From Ochotona curzoniae (taxonomy: Eukaryota; Chordata; Mammalia; Lagomorpha; Ochotonidae), in the NCBI RefSeq assembly GCF_017591425.1, contig NW_024467121.1, positions 17,310,707 through 17,374,706 on the forward strand: a stretch of DNA of 64,000 bases, given 5' to 3'. The position numbers and the translations under genes are program-made. Numbering within the stretch: position 1 is the stretch's first letter; the number at the start of each line of letters is the position of its first letter. Positions 48,946 through 60,594 of the stretch are shown one piece after another. A model generated the notes under the pieces. It saw only the letters and a list, made by a program, of their open reading frames with translations, had not been told where the DNA came from and did no database searches.

Positions 48946-49194
48946 ATTAAGATTCGACCTAATAGTTAAGAAATAAAGAGCAATAATACACATATTCTTC
49001 CAAAAGCAAGATTGAAGCAAAGCTTTCACAGGTGTACATTGGCCAGGCCATAGCCTACATTTGGAGTGTATGCGTTTGATTGAATGCCAGTTATACGTTA
49101 GTAAAGCTGAGCAGGAAAGGGAGAGAGGGAGAGACAGTTCATCTCTTAGAGAAGTGTTATGGATTCCCTTAAAACTCCTTGGTATCATTTCCTA
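48946..49194. other. Unassigned DNA
   Basis: May still contain decayed L1; nothing certain. Confidence 0.4.
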
Positions 49195-49524
49195 TTTTTT
49201 TTAAGATGTTATTTTTTTATTAGAAAGGCAAATATGCAGAGAGGAGGACAGACAGAAAGAAAATTCTTCTATCTGTTGTTTCACTTCCCAAGTGACTATA
49301 ACAGCTGCAGTTGAGCCAATCCAAATCCCGGAGCCAGGAGCTTCCTCCATGTCTCCCATGTGGGTGCAGGGTCCCAAGGTTTTGAGCCATCCGCTGCTGC
49401 TTTCTCAGACCACAAGCAGTGAGCTGGGTGGGAAGTGGAGCGGCTGACATACAAACTGGTGCTCGTATGGAATCCTGAGGCATACAAAGCAAGGGTTTAG
49501 CTACTAGGCTATCACGCCGGGCCC
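49195..49524 (-). mobile_element. CSINE, full length
   Basis: Reverse SINE with a T-rich tail side, 'gcagagaggaggacagacag', 'cccatgtgggtgcagggtcc' and the head 'atcacgccgggccc' ending at 49524. Candidate target repeats are weak. Confidence 0.9.
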
Positions 49525-49944
49525 AGCCATTTTCTAATCTTAACAACCTGGCTCTAATTGTGCAGGTAAGCTGAGTAACATCTTCCTCTGAAATATTTGC
49601 TCAGATTGCCACACTTCCCTTCCTTTAAATGACTTTTCTGTGATATCTGTGGGACTTCAGGTTTGTACATATCTTCCCGCGCTGGAAAACCTAAGCTTGC
49701 CACTCTTAGGATAAAATAGCAAACAGCTGTCTGTACGATCTAGGTCACACTTGTTATCCACACTCTATTTTCAATAGGAGAAATGCCTCCTTACTTTCTA
49801 CTTAACCCTAATTGTAGAAAATTTTGTTAATGAGGAAATTTTCAACAAACAAACTTTGTAAAACAAGTGGTAAAGGTATTGATCACATTTGCTTGCAAAA
49901 ACATAGTCTTCAAAGTTCTGTTTTCCTTAGGAAAGCTTCTTGAA
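49525..49944. other. Unassigned DNA
   Basis: No gene or repeat recognised. Confidence 0.5.
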
Positions 49945-50250
49945 GATGCTGCAGATAAAGCTACCCCAGTTGATGTCAGTATCCCATGTGGGTGACAGTT
50001 TATGTCCTGGCTGCTCCATTTACCATCCAGATCTCTGTTAATGGCCTGGGAAAAGAAGTGGAAGATGATCCAGGTGTTTGGACCCTGCCACCCATGTGGG
50101 AGACCAGGATCAATCTCTTAGCTTCAGCTTCACCTAGCACAGTTGACCGATGCAGTCAACTGGGAAGTGAGTCAATAGATGGAACATAGATCTCTCTCTC
50201 TCTCTAACTTGTGCTCTGTAACTTACTTTTAACTTAATTTAAATAATTAA
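49945..50250 (+). mobile_element. Old CSINE copy
   Basis: Forward C-repeat: 'gtatcccatgtgggtgacag', 'gttaatggcctgggaaaag', 'cacccatgtgggagaccagg', then (TC)n 'atctctctctctctctaac'. The 5' head is decayed. Confidence 0.72.
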
Positions 50251-50849
50251 GTAAATGTGTAGTTTTCTTTTTGTTTCCTTTTGTTGTTGTTTTGAAAGAA
50301 AATTGGCCTTGAACAATTTTAGGGATCTAGCCTCAGATTATTACCCTGGCCTGAGATGACTTTTGCATGAATGGCATGGAAGGGTCTCTATGATGCTGGC
50401 TGTCCACGCTGCACTGGAACACTTGCCCACCCCACCCCCGAGTTGTTCCTGGAAGGCAATTGGTAGAGTACAATGGGGAAGGCAGAGTGGTGCTGCACCT
50501 TCAGTGATATTAAAGTTATCTGTACTGGGGCCTTGACTTGCCTATAATACCGCTAGGGGACAGGAGGTCTTTGTGCAGCATTGGTAAAGCCATCCAGTTT
50601 GCTGTCCCTTGGTTGTGGCTGGCTAATCCCGGGGCTGTACACTCATTCAGGCCTTGCAGGTGCACTGGAACCTTTCTGCAGTGTCCACCACCCACCAAGC
50701 TGCTGTGTTCCTTATCGGGCCTATTTCTACTCACTTTCAGACTCCAATGTGCCCTCAGAACACCTTGTTCCTGTAAGTGTTTTTTTCTTTTTAGACATAA
50801 ACATCCTTAAATTGAACTGCATTATTCTGTAACTTAATCTTTTTATCCC
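50251..50849. other. Unassigned DNA
   Basis: Opposing open frames at 50516-50734, 50538-50810 and 50581-50832 overlap in a locally GC-richer patch; no family resemblance. Confidence 0.45.
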
Positions 50850-51160
50850 TCAGCATGCCTTGTAATTCCATCAGTTTTAGAACGTCTCGCTTATTCTTTC
50901 TAACTGCCCCATAGATTTTCCACAATAGCCACAGCACAGTTTATTTAGCCATTACCTTATCTGTGAGTAGTTGGGTTGTTTCGGTTACAGACAGCGCAGT
51001 GATGGATGTCTGTGTCTCTGCCTGCTTGTGCACGTGGGAAGGATGGATACCCAGAAGCAGTGTAAACTAACCTTTAATCCTACACCCCTGAGGAATATCA
51101 TTTTACCCCCACGTCCTTATATAAATACCATTCTACATCCATTTCTGCTATCAAAACCAC
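50850..51160 (-). mobile_element. L1 3' portion, antisense
   Basis: The plus strand carries the antisense of the L1 ORF2 end: 'cccatagattttccacaatag', 'agtttatttagccattacc', 'agttgggttgtttcggttac', 'ggatacccagaagcagtg', then 'ataaataccattctacatcc'. Diverged. Confidence 0.65.
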
Positions 51161-51331
51161 ACATACAGACCTTTCTCCAAGAAAGTTTCTGAGCCTGCTA
51201 ACTGGTGAGATAAATGTTTATCGATCTGTAAGTAAAGCTGGGAAGTGAAACATTTTTCTTAGATCCCAGTTCTCTTATTTTGTTCCTAATATTTCTATAG
51301 CTCAAGAGCCACCCTGGATTATTGCCCTACC
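51161..51331. other. Unassigned DNA
   Basis: Short interval without identifiable content. Confidence 0.5.
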
Positions 51332-51662
51332 TTTTTTTTTTAAGATTTATTTATTTTTATAGAAAAGGCAGATAATCAGAGAGGAGGAGAGACAGAGAGG
51401 AAGATCTTCTGTCCAATGGTTCACTCCTCAAGTGACCTCAACGGCCCATGCTGCACCGTTCCAAAGCCAGGAGCCAGGAGCTCTTCCAGGTCTCCCATGA
51501 GGGTGCAGGGTCCCAAGGGTTTCAGCCATCCTCGACTGCTTCCCAGGCCACAGGCAGGGAGCTGGATGGGAAGCAGGGCCACCAGGATTAGAACTGGCGC
51601 CCATATAAGTTCCTGGGCGTTCAAGGTGAGGACTTTAACCACTACGCTATTGTGCCAGGCCC
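51332..51662 (-). mobile_element. CSINE, full length
   Basis: Reverse SINE: T-run, 'agatttatttatttttatag', 'agaggaggagagacagagagg', 'gattagaactggcgcccata' and the head 'attgtgccaggccc'. Box B is preserved on the minus strand. Confidence 0.92.
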
Positions 51663-51830
51663 TTTTGTCCTGCTTTTGATGCCTCTTGAACATAATTACA
51701 TACACTTTTTTTCATTTTCTTATTTCCATTGTGTGGTATAGAACGGGACAGGGCTGGATTCCAACATACTTGAATTTTCTGCTCATCAGTTTTCCTATTT
51801 GAAAAATAACTTTAAGGATTAATTACTGTT

Positions 51831-51935
51831 GGGCCTGGTGTGTGGCCTAGCAGCGTGGCCTAGCGGCTAAAGTCCTCACCTTGAACACGCCAGGATCCCA
51901 TATGGGCGCCAGTTCTAATCCCGGCAGCTCCACTT
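51831..51935 (+). mobile_element. CSINE head fragment (3'-truncated)
   Basis: Only the first ~105 bp: GGGCCTGGTG, a local duplication of GTGGCCTAGC, then 'ggatcccatatgggcgcc' and box B AGTTCTAATCC. It ends at 'gctccacttgg', unlike normal 5' truncation, so it probably arose by later deletion. Confidence 0.82.
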
Positions 51936-51990
51936 GGTAAGCACTTAGTAAACTTCAGGTTGCAAAAGACCCTGAAAGATTATATATTTA

Positions 51991-52312
51991 GAGGCCAGTG
52001 CAGTGTGTAGCAAACTAAGTTTATGCCTTCAAGTGCTGGCATCCCTTATGAACATCAGTTTCAGTCCCAACTGCTCCAACTTTAATCCAGCTTCCTGCTT
52101 GTGTCCTGCAAAAACAGTAGAGGATGGCTCAAGTCCATGGACCCCTAGACCTGTGTGGGAGATCTGAAGGAAGCTCTTGGCTTCTGGCTTTGGAGTGACC
52201 CAACCCCAGCTTTTGTGGTTACTTGGGGAGTGAACCAGGGGGCTGGAAGATCTCTCTGTCTCTTGTTCCTTCACTGCCATTCCATTAAAAATAAATCTTT
52301 TTTAAAAAAAGA
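51991..52312 (+). mobile_element. CSINE, diverged, full length
   Basis: Forward C-repeat: GAGGCCAGTGCAGTG, 'cttcctgcttgtgtcctgc', 'agacctgtgtgggagatctg', 'tacttggggagtgaaccag', tail 'ccattaaaaataaatc'. Confidence 0.85.
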
Positions 52313-52911
52313 TTGTCTATTTCAAGCACTCACTCCCTAAGTGCATAAATTTTGCCTTATACTTTCTATCTCAGGACTACTAATTCTGCTGCAAAGTGAT
52401 GGAAACATCCCTCATTTCCAGAGTTGTATTACCTAATTTTCTTCTATCTTCAAAGTCATTCAGGTGATTAATTTCCAATTACATTTAGCATAACATGTAA
52501 AGACCTGAAAAGAGCCATTTTCATTGACTCAACATGCTCGATTTATTGGGCCTTTTGCCCCAGTCTGTATTCTGTGTGTTGGTGAAAGAGATGCAGGAAA
52601 GGTGTCAAGCTCCTGTCCTTGTGGGTTGTACAGCACAGTGTGGGAGAGACACATGATGTAGGGGACTTGAGTTGGAGTCTGGATTTATGAGACAATGATA
52701 CTTCACTGACTCAAGTGTGGCTGATACTGACCAAATGTTCCATGAGGCAAATCTGTCACAATCATGGACTTCCTAGTTTTGGTATTACATTGGTAGGCAG
52801 TAAATAAGTAAATGTATACTGCACAACATTGTTTTAGAACTATTTTCTAACTCCAGCAGGTTTTTTCGAAGCATTTTGATCAAGAAGATATACTCTACAA
52901 GTATATCCTTT
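52313..52911. other. Unassigned DNA
   Basis: No gene or repeat recognised. Confidence 0.5.
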
Positions 52912-53249
52912 CTTTTTTTCTAAAGATTTGTTTATTTTTCTTTGGAAAGCCAGATCAGATTTGCTGATGGAAGGAGAGATGAAAGAAAGATTCTGCAACT
53001 GCTGCTTCACTCCCCAAGTGGCCATAATGGCCAGAGCTGAGCTGAATCAAAGCTAGGAGCCAGGAGTCTATAGCTTCTTCTGGGTTTCCCATGTGGGTGC
53101 AGGGTCCCAAGGCCTTTGGCCATCTTCTGTTGCTTTCCCAGGAAACAGGCAGAGAGTTGGATGTGAAATGGAGCAGCTAGGATATGCCCATATGGGATCC
53201 GATGCATGCAAGGTGCGTATTTAGCCAGTTGAACCATAGCACTTGGCCC
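52912..53249 (-). mobile_element. CSINE, full length
   Basis: Reverse SINE: T-rich tail side, 'ccccaagtggccataatggcc', 'cccatgtgggtgcagggtcc', 'cccatatgggatcc', head 'atagcacttggccc'. A short insertion near 53070 ('tctatagcttcttc') is private. Confidence 0.88.
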
Positions 53250-54370
53250 ACCAATTTTTGGCTGTTCAAAAACTCATACACATACATCTATAGTTGTATG
53301 TGTGCATGCACATATATACACAGGTATAACTAAAAGAGGAAAATTTTAATCGCTTGCAGTAGGGAAGAGATTTAAATACTGAAGCCTTTAATTTGTACCG
53401 ATAATTCATATACAGCTATATGGGGTGAAAAAGGTTAATGATAGAATTTTTAAAGTATGTTCCATTGACTATAAATGGCAGATTTGACAGTTAAAATGAA
53501 AATTGTTCCTGAAGAAACTTTAGTCAAACTAATTATTTGAGACGTTATAAGGATGTATAATTATATTCTTCACCTTTTAAAAAAAGTTTTATTACAAATG
53601 TGCTTTTAAAGAACAAGTAGAGAAATAAAAGCTGTAATTGTTCTTAATTATAGCTAACTGTAATTGCACTCAATTGCAATATGCTGAATATCACCAATGG
53701 CTAAAGAAATCCTGGCATACAGACAGTGCACCCACATTCATAAGATGTGGTATAGTTTTATGAATATTCTGTTATCTGTAATTTAGCTCTTTTACTGTTG
53801 ATTCCGTTTATGTTGATTTTTTTTTAGTAATTGTAAGGATATAATTGTCATCTGTGAATGTGTTGGAGGTTGTGGATTTCATCTGGGGTTGGTTCAAAAT
53901 TCTCAATGCCACGAAAAAAGACATCTTGGAGATTATTAAATGAGAGATTTGGACAAGGCCCACCATGGTTGAATACATTCAACATGTACATTTGCATTTT
54001 CAGAGGTAACAATGCATAATCACATTTAATTTAGCCAGTAGGATCCAAGAAACAACCTCAACATTTTGAAGGATATAAAACAGCATTGCCTTCCCCTTGG
54101 CAGGTAGCTCACAGAGTACTGTTATTTCAGATGTGTCAGATTGTCCCATCAGTGGGAACATCGTCTCCATTCTCAGCCCTGCATGCTCAGGGCTCACATT
54201 AAGTTCTGTGTCTGCCCATCCTGCTTATGTTGTGCCTGCCTGTACTCAGAGGGGCTGAGCCTCAGTCCTCTGAGCCGATCATCCCCTTGCTCCTCTGCAA
54301 AATGAGAGCTGATAGCACCATTCTGTGCCTTGTCAAACACTGAATAGATTTTCTAAAAAGAAATAATTAT
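53250..54370. other. AT-rich unassigned DNA
   Basis: Several TATACACA-like words near 53275-53325. No gene. Confidence 0.5.
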
Positions 54371-54705
54371 GAGGTGGGTGTTGTACCTAGCGGTTCACAT
54401 GCATGTGTTCCACACTGAAGTGCCTGGACCCAGTGGTTGGCTGCAGGTTCTGACTCCAACTTCCTGCCAGCACATCCACTGGAGGCAGCTGTGATGGCTA
54501 ATTTAATAGGGTCCCTGCCACCCACATGGGAGATTGGAACTGAGTTTCTGTCTCTGGCATCTGTTCCTGGCCCCAGCCCTGGCATTTCAGACATTTGAGG
54601 AATAAATCAAGGGATGAAAGTGTTCCCTCAACCCCAGTTTAATCTCCCTCACTCTCATCTTCTCTCTCTTCCTCTATGTGAAATAAATGCCTTTAAAAAG
54701 ATAAG
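54371..54705 (+). mobile_element. Old CSINE copy
   Basis: Forward C-repeat: 'gaggtgggtgttgtacctagcgg', 'cacactgaagtgcctgg', 'ctgccacccacatgggagatt', CT block 54640-54680 and 'gaaataaatgcctttaaaaag'. Confidence 0.75.
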
Positions 54706-55629
54706 TAAATGCACTTTTGGAGAAGAGATGTGAATTCTTCAGCTGTAAGAGAAAAGAAAATTTTGCTATGTGTTTATAACCATTGTTCTGAAGAGTAAAA
54801 AAAAAAATTAGATATAGAGAAAATCCCTCCAGTGACATCAGAGCATGGTTTATATCTATTCTATTTCCATTGTTGGCTGCTATGTGTTTTCATTCCCATA
54901 GACAGTCAGCTGTGACGCAGTTCTGATGCATCTTTTTAGGAAGCAGAGAAGAAAAGAACAATGACTTTTGACTGAGGCCCATTACTTAACTGCAAATTCA
55001 AGGGCAGGTCTAGATAGGAGGAAAGCTACCACGAGACTCACGCCAGCTACATTACCCATAAATGTAACTGTGTTTGAATCTTACTCTGGAATATCCAGTG
55101 GCTGTAAGCAAGACCAGGCAAGCTCCATCCAAGCAAATATTTCTCAAAGCCTTTACCACACCTGGGTGGAGAAAGTAATTGGGACTCTGAGCTCAACGAA
55201 ACCAGAAGCCCAGGAGCAGGTGGAGCGCATCTATTGGTGCTTTGCATTAAATCACTGCATCCCAGATGGAGTCTGACAGTGGCGGTCCGAAACCTGCTTC
55301 CTCTTGTCTCTCTGTCTCCTGCAGCCTCCTGTGTGGCTTTTGCCGTCTACATCCTTTCTGCACGTCAATTTTCACCCCAGAGAAGTGTACAAGTAATACC
55401 ATGAAAATCCTTCCCTCCCTCTCATAACAGTAACTTTTGCACTTAGGAGTCTCGGGAAGGAAAGCATCTCCATCAGTCATGACTTTGGCCTTGGTTATTA
55501 TGTTAATGAATTCTATCTGCCTTGTGTCACCAAAAACTCCAGTCCCCCTCCTCCCCAGGGGATACCAGGAGTCTGCTACTTGTCACCGTGCATTCATTTG
55601 TATCCATATTTGTGACCATGTCTTCCCAG
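54706..55629. other. Unassigned DNA
   Basis: The open frame at 54968-55276 (102 codons) has no recognisable family. No splice-flanked exon could be supported. Confidence 0.45.
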
Positions 55630-55755
55630 CTACATGGTTGACCTCATGAAGGAGGGAGTCAGTGTTTATTTAGATCCCTGCTTAATCTCCAACACATAGA
55701 GGCTGGCACATAGTAGGAGTTGTAGAAATATTTGTTGAACAAATTAATAAATGTT
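55630..55755 (+). mobile_element. L2 3'-end fragment
   Basis: 'gcttaatctccaacacatagagg', 'ggcacatagtaggagttg' and 'aaatatttgttgaacaaat' with ATG-rich end follow the 3' terminus of the mammalian L2 LINE. Confidence 0.7.
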
Positions 55756-57527
55756 AATGAATTCAGTGCCCATACTTGTTGGTTGATGGATTAGGCCATT
55801 AGTCAAACATTACAATGCAAGCTGGTATTTGCAAATCCCTCTTTGATCCAGAAATTACCCGGAATAGGGATGATTTTCCTAATTAAGAGGACTTACTGGT
55901 GATATTATATACCTGGAAGCTTATAGATAAAAATTGACAATTAAAATAAAATGGGCATCCTTTTAAACTGATTTATGCAAAAGAAATTTTATTTTTGATT
56001 AATAATTTTTTATTTTTCCCCATAAGAAGCTCACTTAAGAATTGAAGTACAGCTTAGGTCACAATAATCCAACAATATTAAGTGAATAGCTTTTCTATTA
56101 AGCTCATCCTCTGCCCTTTACAAAAACATATTATTTGAAGGAAATGGACCTTTCTTATTTGTTTATTTCAAAGATGTCATTTTGTTGGCAGAGCTTTAAA
56201 GAAACATATAGGTACAGCCTTCTATGTGTTGCTTTCTTTCCTGTGTGTTTAGTATTTGCTTTTCATCTCTGAGAGTGGAAGGTGGTTAGTGAAACAGCAT
56301 GTGCCTTTTCTGGGCTCTGTGACTCTCTCCCAGGTCTGGGTGCATTAGCCATTGGCAAAGTCCAAAGAAGTGAGCTCTAATCAACATAATTTGTTGGTAA
56401 TGGCCAATTCAGGTAGTTAGGGGGGCACGTTATTTTACTGTGGTGGAATCACAGTGTGAAGAGAATGATGGTTAGTACACAGACCCGGGCAGGCTGTGTC
56501 CTCATAATGCCGCTGCTGTGTCCGTCAGGCCTGCTCTGCAGCAGTGGATGCCTGAGCAGTGTCATGATGACATGTTTTAGAGAAAAGCAAACAAAAACCG
56601 TAACATCATCTTGGAACAATGGAGGAGATGGCAGTGCCATCTCAACAGTGGTCTCTTTTATGGATGAGTTATGGTTAGATGGGCTCTTCTGCAGAGTGGA
56701 TTAAGGGAAACCTTTGGCAATTTCACTTTTCCAGGTACTTGAGCACAAGGACGTTGACGAAGGCACACATTTTTAGCTGTTTTTCTTGGAAGATAACTAA
56801 CACAGTATGAACAAATCTTAGTAAGGACTCTGAATATGACTCTTAAAATGAAAGACTATCAAAAGGAGATTATATCAGTCAGAATTAAGATTTGATTTCT
56901 TAACGTGAGCAGCTCATTTGTTGTCTTAGCATGCATGCTTGCCCGTGGCCTGTGGCTACATCCACACTTTTACTGGGGGACGTGGCGCAATGGAAGGTGA
57001 GCCTTTTGGAGTGACCATTCTTGGCAGGCCTGGATCCCATCTGGAGCTTCATAAAGAAATTAAAATACCAAGTGCACCAAGTGATTTAAAGAGAAACTCT
57101 ACTTTGTATGCTTTTAAAATTTCTTTAACCGAGAGGCATGGAAATATTTTTCCCTATGAACACAGTCCAGGCAGAAGGAAGTTAGAGTAGCACTTTGCAG
57201 GAAGCTAAGCTAAAGTCAGACCTGTTGTGAACAAAGCTGCACTCGCATTTCCAATGTAGTACATTGGAAAGGTTGATCCCTGTCATCATGTGAAATATGT
57301 GTTGTTGAAATCTACCATACTCTAAGTGATTGGTAAATGTACTTAATTAGTTTGCCTGAGTTTTGAATGTTCAGATCAAGACATCTTGACATTTTAGTAA
57401 AACTGGAAAAGCAGCTACCTAAACTTGTCCATTTCATATGGACAAGGACTCAATGAATGGTGTATAAAAAGAATAGGAATATGCAAGAGTGCAAAAGATA
57501 GAAATAGGCTTAAGAAACCAGGGTGAA
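55756..57527. other. 1.8 kb unique-looking DNA
   Basis: No gene or repeat recognised. The open frames at 56456-56704 and 56939-57190 show no known domains. Confidence 0.5.
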
Positions 57528-57823
57528 TGTCTGGTGCCATAGCCAGGTAGATAAAGTCTTCGCCTTGCATGTGCCAGGGTCCCATATGGGCACGAATATG
57601 TGTCCCAGCAGCCCTGCTTCCCATCCAGCTGTCTGCTTGTGGCCTGGGAAAGCACTTGAGGATGGCCCGGGACCTTGACACCCTGCACCCACGTGAGAGA
57701 CCCTGAAGAAGCTCCTGGCTCCTGGCTTCAGATGAGCTCCAGATGGAAGATCTTCCTCTCTGTCTCTCCTCTTCTGCGTTTATCTGACTTTCCAATAAAA
57801 ATACTTAAATCTTAAAAAACATA
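57528..57823 (+). mobile_element. CSINE with an internal deletion
   Basis: Forward SINE: 'tgccatagccaggtag', 'cgccttgcatgtgccagg', 'tgtggcctgggaaagcac', then 'gatgagctccagatggaag' where about 35 bp (the 'ccgttgcggccacttggggag' part) is missing, and 'cctctctgtctctcctctt', tail 'ccaataaaaatacttaaatc'. Confidence 0.88.
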
Positions 57824-57856
57824 ACAGGATGAAGAGAGAATGGATTGTGTTTAAGG

Positions 57857-58113
57857 TATTTACATTTTTTTAAAAAGATTTATTTAGTTTTACTGGAGTG
57901 TCAGATTTACAGAGAAGGAGAGACAGAAAGATCTTCAGGCCTCTGCTTTGCTCCCTCGTGGGTGCAGGCTTCAGCCATCCTCTTCTGATTGGCCAGCTCG
58001 CAGGCAGGGAGCTGGAAGGGGAGTGCAGCAGCAGGGACAGAACCAGCACCCGTATGAAATCCTGGCACATGCAAAGTGAGGACTTTAGCCACTAGACTAC
58101 TTACATTGGTTAC
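57857..58113 (-). mobile_element. CSINE with a large internal deletion
   Basis: Reverse SINE at about 57869-58102. After 'gacagaaagatcttcaggcc' the body jumps to 'ctcgtgggtgcagg', losing roughly 85 bp, then resumes to the head 'ttagccactagac'. The flanks GTATTTACATTT and CTACTTACATTG may be the target duplication. It lies tail-to-tail with the preceding SINE, about 45 bp away. Confidence 0.82.
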
Positions 58114-58140
58114 TTGTTTTGTTGTGTCTGTCTCTATTCC

Positions 58141-58498
58141 AAATGCAAAGTTTCTTTTCTTTTTATATAGATTTATTTTTATTGGAAAGTCATATATGGA
58201 GAGGAGGAAAGACAAAGAGGAAGATCTTCTGTCTGATGATTCACTCCCCAAGTGGCCACAATGGCCAGAGCTGCACCATTCCAAAGCCTGGAGCCAGGAG
58301 CCTCTTCCTAGTCTCCCACTTAGGCGCAGGGTCCCAAGGCTCTGGACCATCCTCGACTGCTTTCCCAGGCCACAGAAAGAGAGAGAGATGGAAAATGGGG
58401 CCACCAGGATTAGAATCAGCACCCTTATGGGATTCTGGCACATGCAAGATGAGGACTATAGCTGCTAGGCTACCGCACCGGGCCCAAATGCAGTTTCT
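58141..58498 (-). mobile_element. CSINE, full length, with TSD
   Basis: Reverse SINE at 58156-58485 with head CTACCGCACCGGGCCC. Target repeats AAATGCAAAGTTTCT (58141-58155) and AAATGCAGTTTCT (58486-58498), differing by two A. A short GAGA insertion lies near 58378-58388. The long open frames on both strands here (159 and 178 codons) are SINE sequence. Confidence 0.92.
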
Positions 58499-58790
58499 AA
58501 TACTGAGGCCCTTGGTATGGTCAATTTGCTCAGTGGCATTGATTACCAGAGTGAAAAGACAAGTGTGTACTATACAAGGACACAGAAAGTGGAATTAAAA
58601 GATATTATTTCTGTTCAACAATGTTTTAAAATCCAGGCATAGTTTTTTCATAAGGTGTACTTTTTTTAACTTTAAAAGATCCTTCATATGCATGGATTTA
58701 AGTTGTTTGCACCAAAACAAACTTACTTTAAATATCTATTTTATACACACATATAAGCTTTTATATATATATAAGCTCAAGGACACAAGA
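58499..58790. other. AT-rich unassigned DNA
   Basis: Includes a short TATATA tract near 58760-58772. No gene. Confidence 0.5.
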
Positions 58791-59182
58791 ACTTGGGCCA
58801 TCTTCCTCTGCTTTCCTAGGTGCATTAGCAGGGAGCTGCATCAGAAGTGGAGCAGCCAGGATCCAAAGCAGTGTCCTTATGGCCTGCCAGTTTTACAGGC
58901 AACTTTTTTAAAAATTATTTTTATTTTTGATGATTTTTGCATGGTGGATTAGAGTGGTGAGGATCGGGGACTACAGTGAGGTAGGGAAGGCCCTGGTTTG
59001 CACATGCTCTTGTTTTCCCTTTCAGTATCTCAGGGAAGGAGGGAGGTACGGGAGAAGCCCCACCCCGCCTCCCAGCCATCCCTGGGTCCCCAATGTGGGG
59101 CATGCTCCGAGGGTCCTGCTCAACAGGTTTCGATAGCTCAACAGTTCTGAATCTTAACTCGCTATGCCACAGTGCTGGCTCC
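58791..59182 (-). mobile_element. Old CSINE interrupted by retroposon copy D
   Basis: The reverse SINE body 58791-58904 ('gccatcttcctctgctttcc', 'gcagggagctgcatc', 'ccagttttacaggcaac') is followed by copy D and then by its own head at 59153-59182 ('cttaactcgctatgccacag', 'tgctggctcc'). The two parts join naturally when D is removed. Confidence 0.7.
58905..59152 (-). mobile_element. Copy D of the poly(A)-tailed retroposon family
   Basis: On the minus strand: 'ttctgaactgttgagctatcg', 'acctgttgagcaggaccctc', 'gggtggggcttctcccg', then a diverged end 'caaaaataaaaat' at 58905-58935. It corresponds to B's segment from 'aggactgttgaactatc' onward. The terminal ~100 bp differs clearly from A-C, which suggests a second subfamily. 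The open frames at 58927-59220 lie in it. Confidence 0.75.
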
Positions 59183-59247
59183 TGTCTGCACACTTTCTGA
59201 TATACTCTAGTCTGTAACAAATCTGTAACTTTTTATACTGAGCCTCA

Positions 59248-59462
59248 GTGTGACATCATGATTAATAACCTAAGCACCAGAGCCTGAAGGCTGCAGCTCT
59301 TTTCTAACCCTGTCACCAGCTGTGTGCCGTTAGGAAGTTACTCAACATTTTTTATGTGTCTTTTCTTCATCTTTGTCATGGTTTAATAGTAATCGTTTTT
59401 TCATGAAGCTTTTATAAGGATTATGTAAATGACCTCAAAGAGTGGTGGATATAAGACCCTAA
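59248..59462 (+). mobile_element. MIR fragment
   Basis: Forward MIR order: 'gcaccagagcctgaaggc', 'ctaaccctgtcaccagctgtgtg', 'ggaagttactcaacatttt', 'ttataaggattatgtaaatg'. Confidence 0.72.
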
Positions 59463-60132
59463 TATTAGTGTCCAAGCTCGTGAGTGTGTGTAATTCTAGA
59501 CTTTAACACATGAAAATAATTGTGTATGTTGGTATATACACATACACACAGATATACACACAGTATGTGTTTTGATGTTTGGAGCCTATGAATAAAAATG
59601 AGTATAAAGTGGGAGACAAGAAATGAAGAACTGGAATAAAAAGGAGAGCTGAATGCTTGGATGCATGATTGGTGTTCTCAAGCATCTTTCAACAGAACAG
59701 AATCTCTGATCTCTAAGGAGTTTGCATGTCCCAGAAAATATAGATCTGTCTGAGTAGTGGCATAACAACACAAGCGGAAGATTCCACACTGGACCGATCT
59801 CATGTGCATAGTCATAGTCAAAACATGGGTTTGCTGAGAATGTAGTAAAACACCACCTTCAGGCCCCATGCATGCAATGTATATGAAACATACATGTAGG
59901 TTGTGTTATTTGGTCACACTCCCAAGATATTTCATTATAAATGCAAATTTTCCAGGCTGTGGAAAAAAATTAAAACACTCTTGGTCCCATGCATTTCAGA
60001 TAAGAAAGAGTCAAACTGTATAAGAAAAAGGTTATTTTTCCCATATAAATATTTGCATGTGTACTGACAAATTTACACTCACCTCTCATCATTGTATCTT
60101 TGGGAAATGGATCTGACTTTAAAGATCCACAT
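59463..60132. other. Unassigned DNA
   Basis: A short ACACAC/ATATAC-rich patch at 59534-59565. No gene. Confidence 0.5.
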
Positions 60133-60461
60133 GGGACCAGCACTGCGGTGTATCAGGGTAAGCACTGACTGCAAGCTGCTACCTACAACACTGGCATCCC
60201 ACACTGGAGTGGCAGTTCAAGCCCCGGCTTCTCCTTGCTAATGCACCTGCGAAAGCAACAAGTAATAGCCCAAGTGCGTGGGCTCTCCCATCCATGTTGG
60301 AAACCTGCCTCAAGTGGTGGATTTCTGATTTGATTTTGGTCTGGCTCAGTCCCAGCTGTTGTGGCCATTGGGAGTGAACCGATAGAGGGAGCATCTCTCT
60401 CTCTCTCTTTCTCCCTCTCTCTATCAGTCTGCTTTTTGGATATGTAAGTTAAAAAAAAGAC
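60133..60461 (+). mobile_element. Old CSINE copy
   Basis: Forward C-repeat: 'gggaccagcactgcggtg', 'tggcatcccacactggagtgg', 'ccttgctaatgcacctg', 'gtcccagctgttgtggcc', (TC)n at 60392-60421 and an A-rich end. Confidence 0.78.
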
Positions 60462-60513
60462 ATAAATAGACATACAATAAAAAGACATACAATTTTATTC
60501 AAGCAAATGGGTG

Positions 60514-60594
60514 ATCAAAAAAAAGAGGGGGGAAGGAAAGAAGGGATGAGAGAGGAAGGTAGTAGAGGAAGAGAGAGAAGGAAAGAAGGAAAGA
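60514..60594. repeat. GA-rich low-complexity tract
   Basis: About 80 bp almost wholly of purines (AAGAGGGGGG, GGAAGGAAAG, AGAGAGAAGG). Confidence 0.9.

Noticed and set aside
57907..58443. The longest open frame (178 codons, minus strand) and the overlapping 159- and 130-codon plus frames
   Set aside because: They run across two CSINE copies; the translated sequence is SINE, with the same peptides appearing in other SINE copies of the window.
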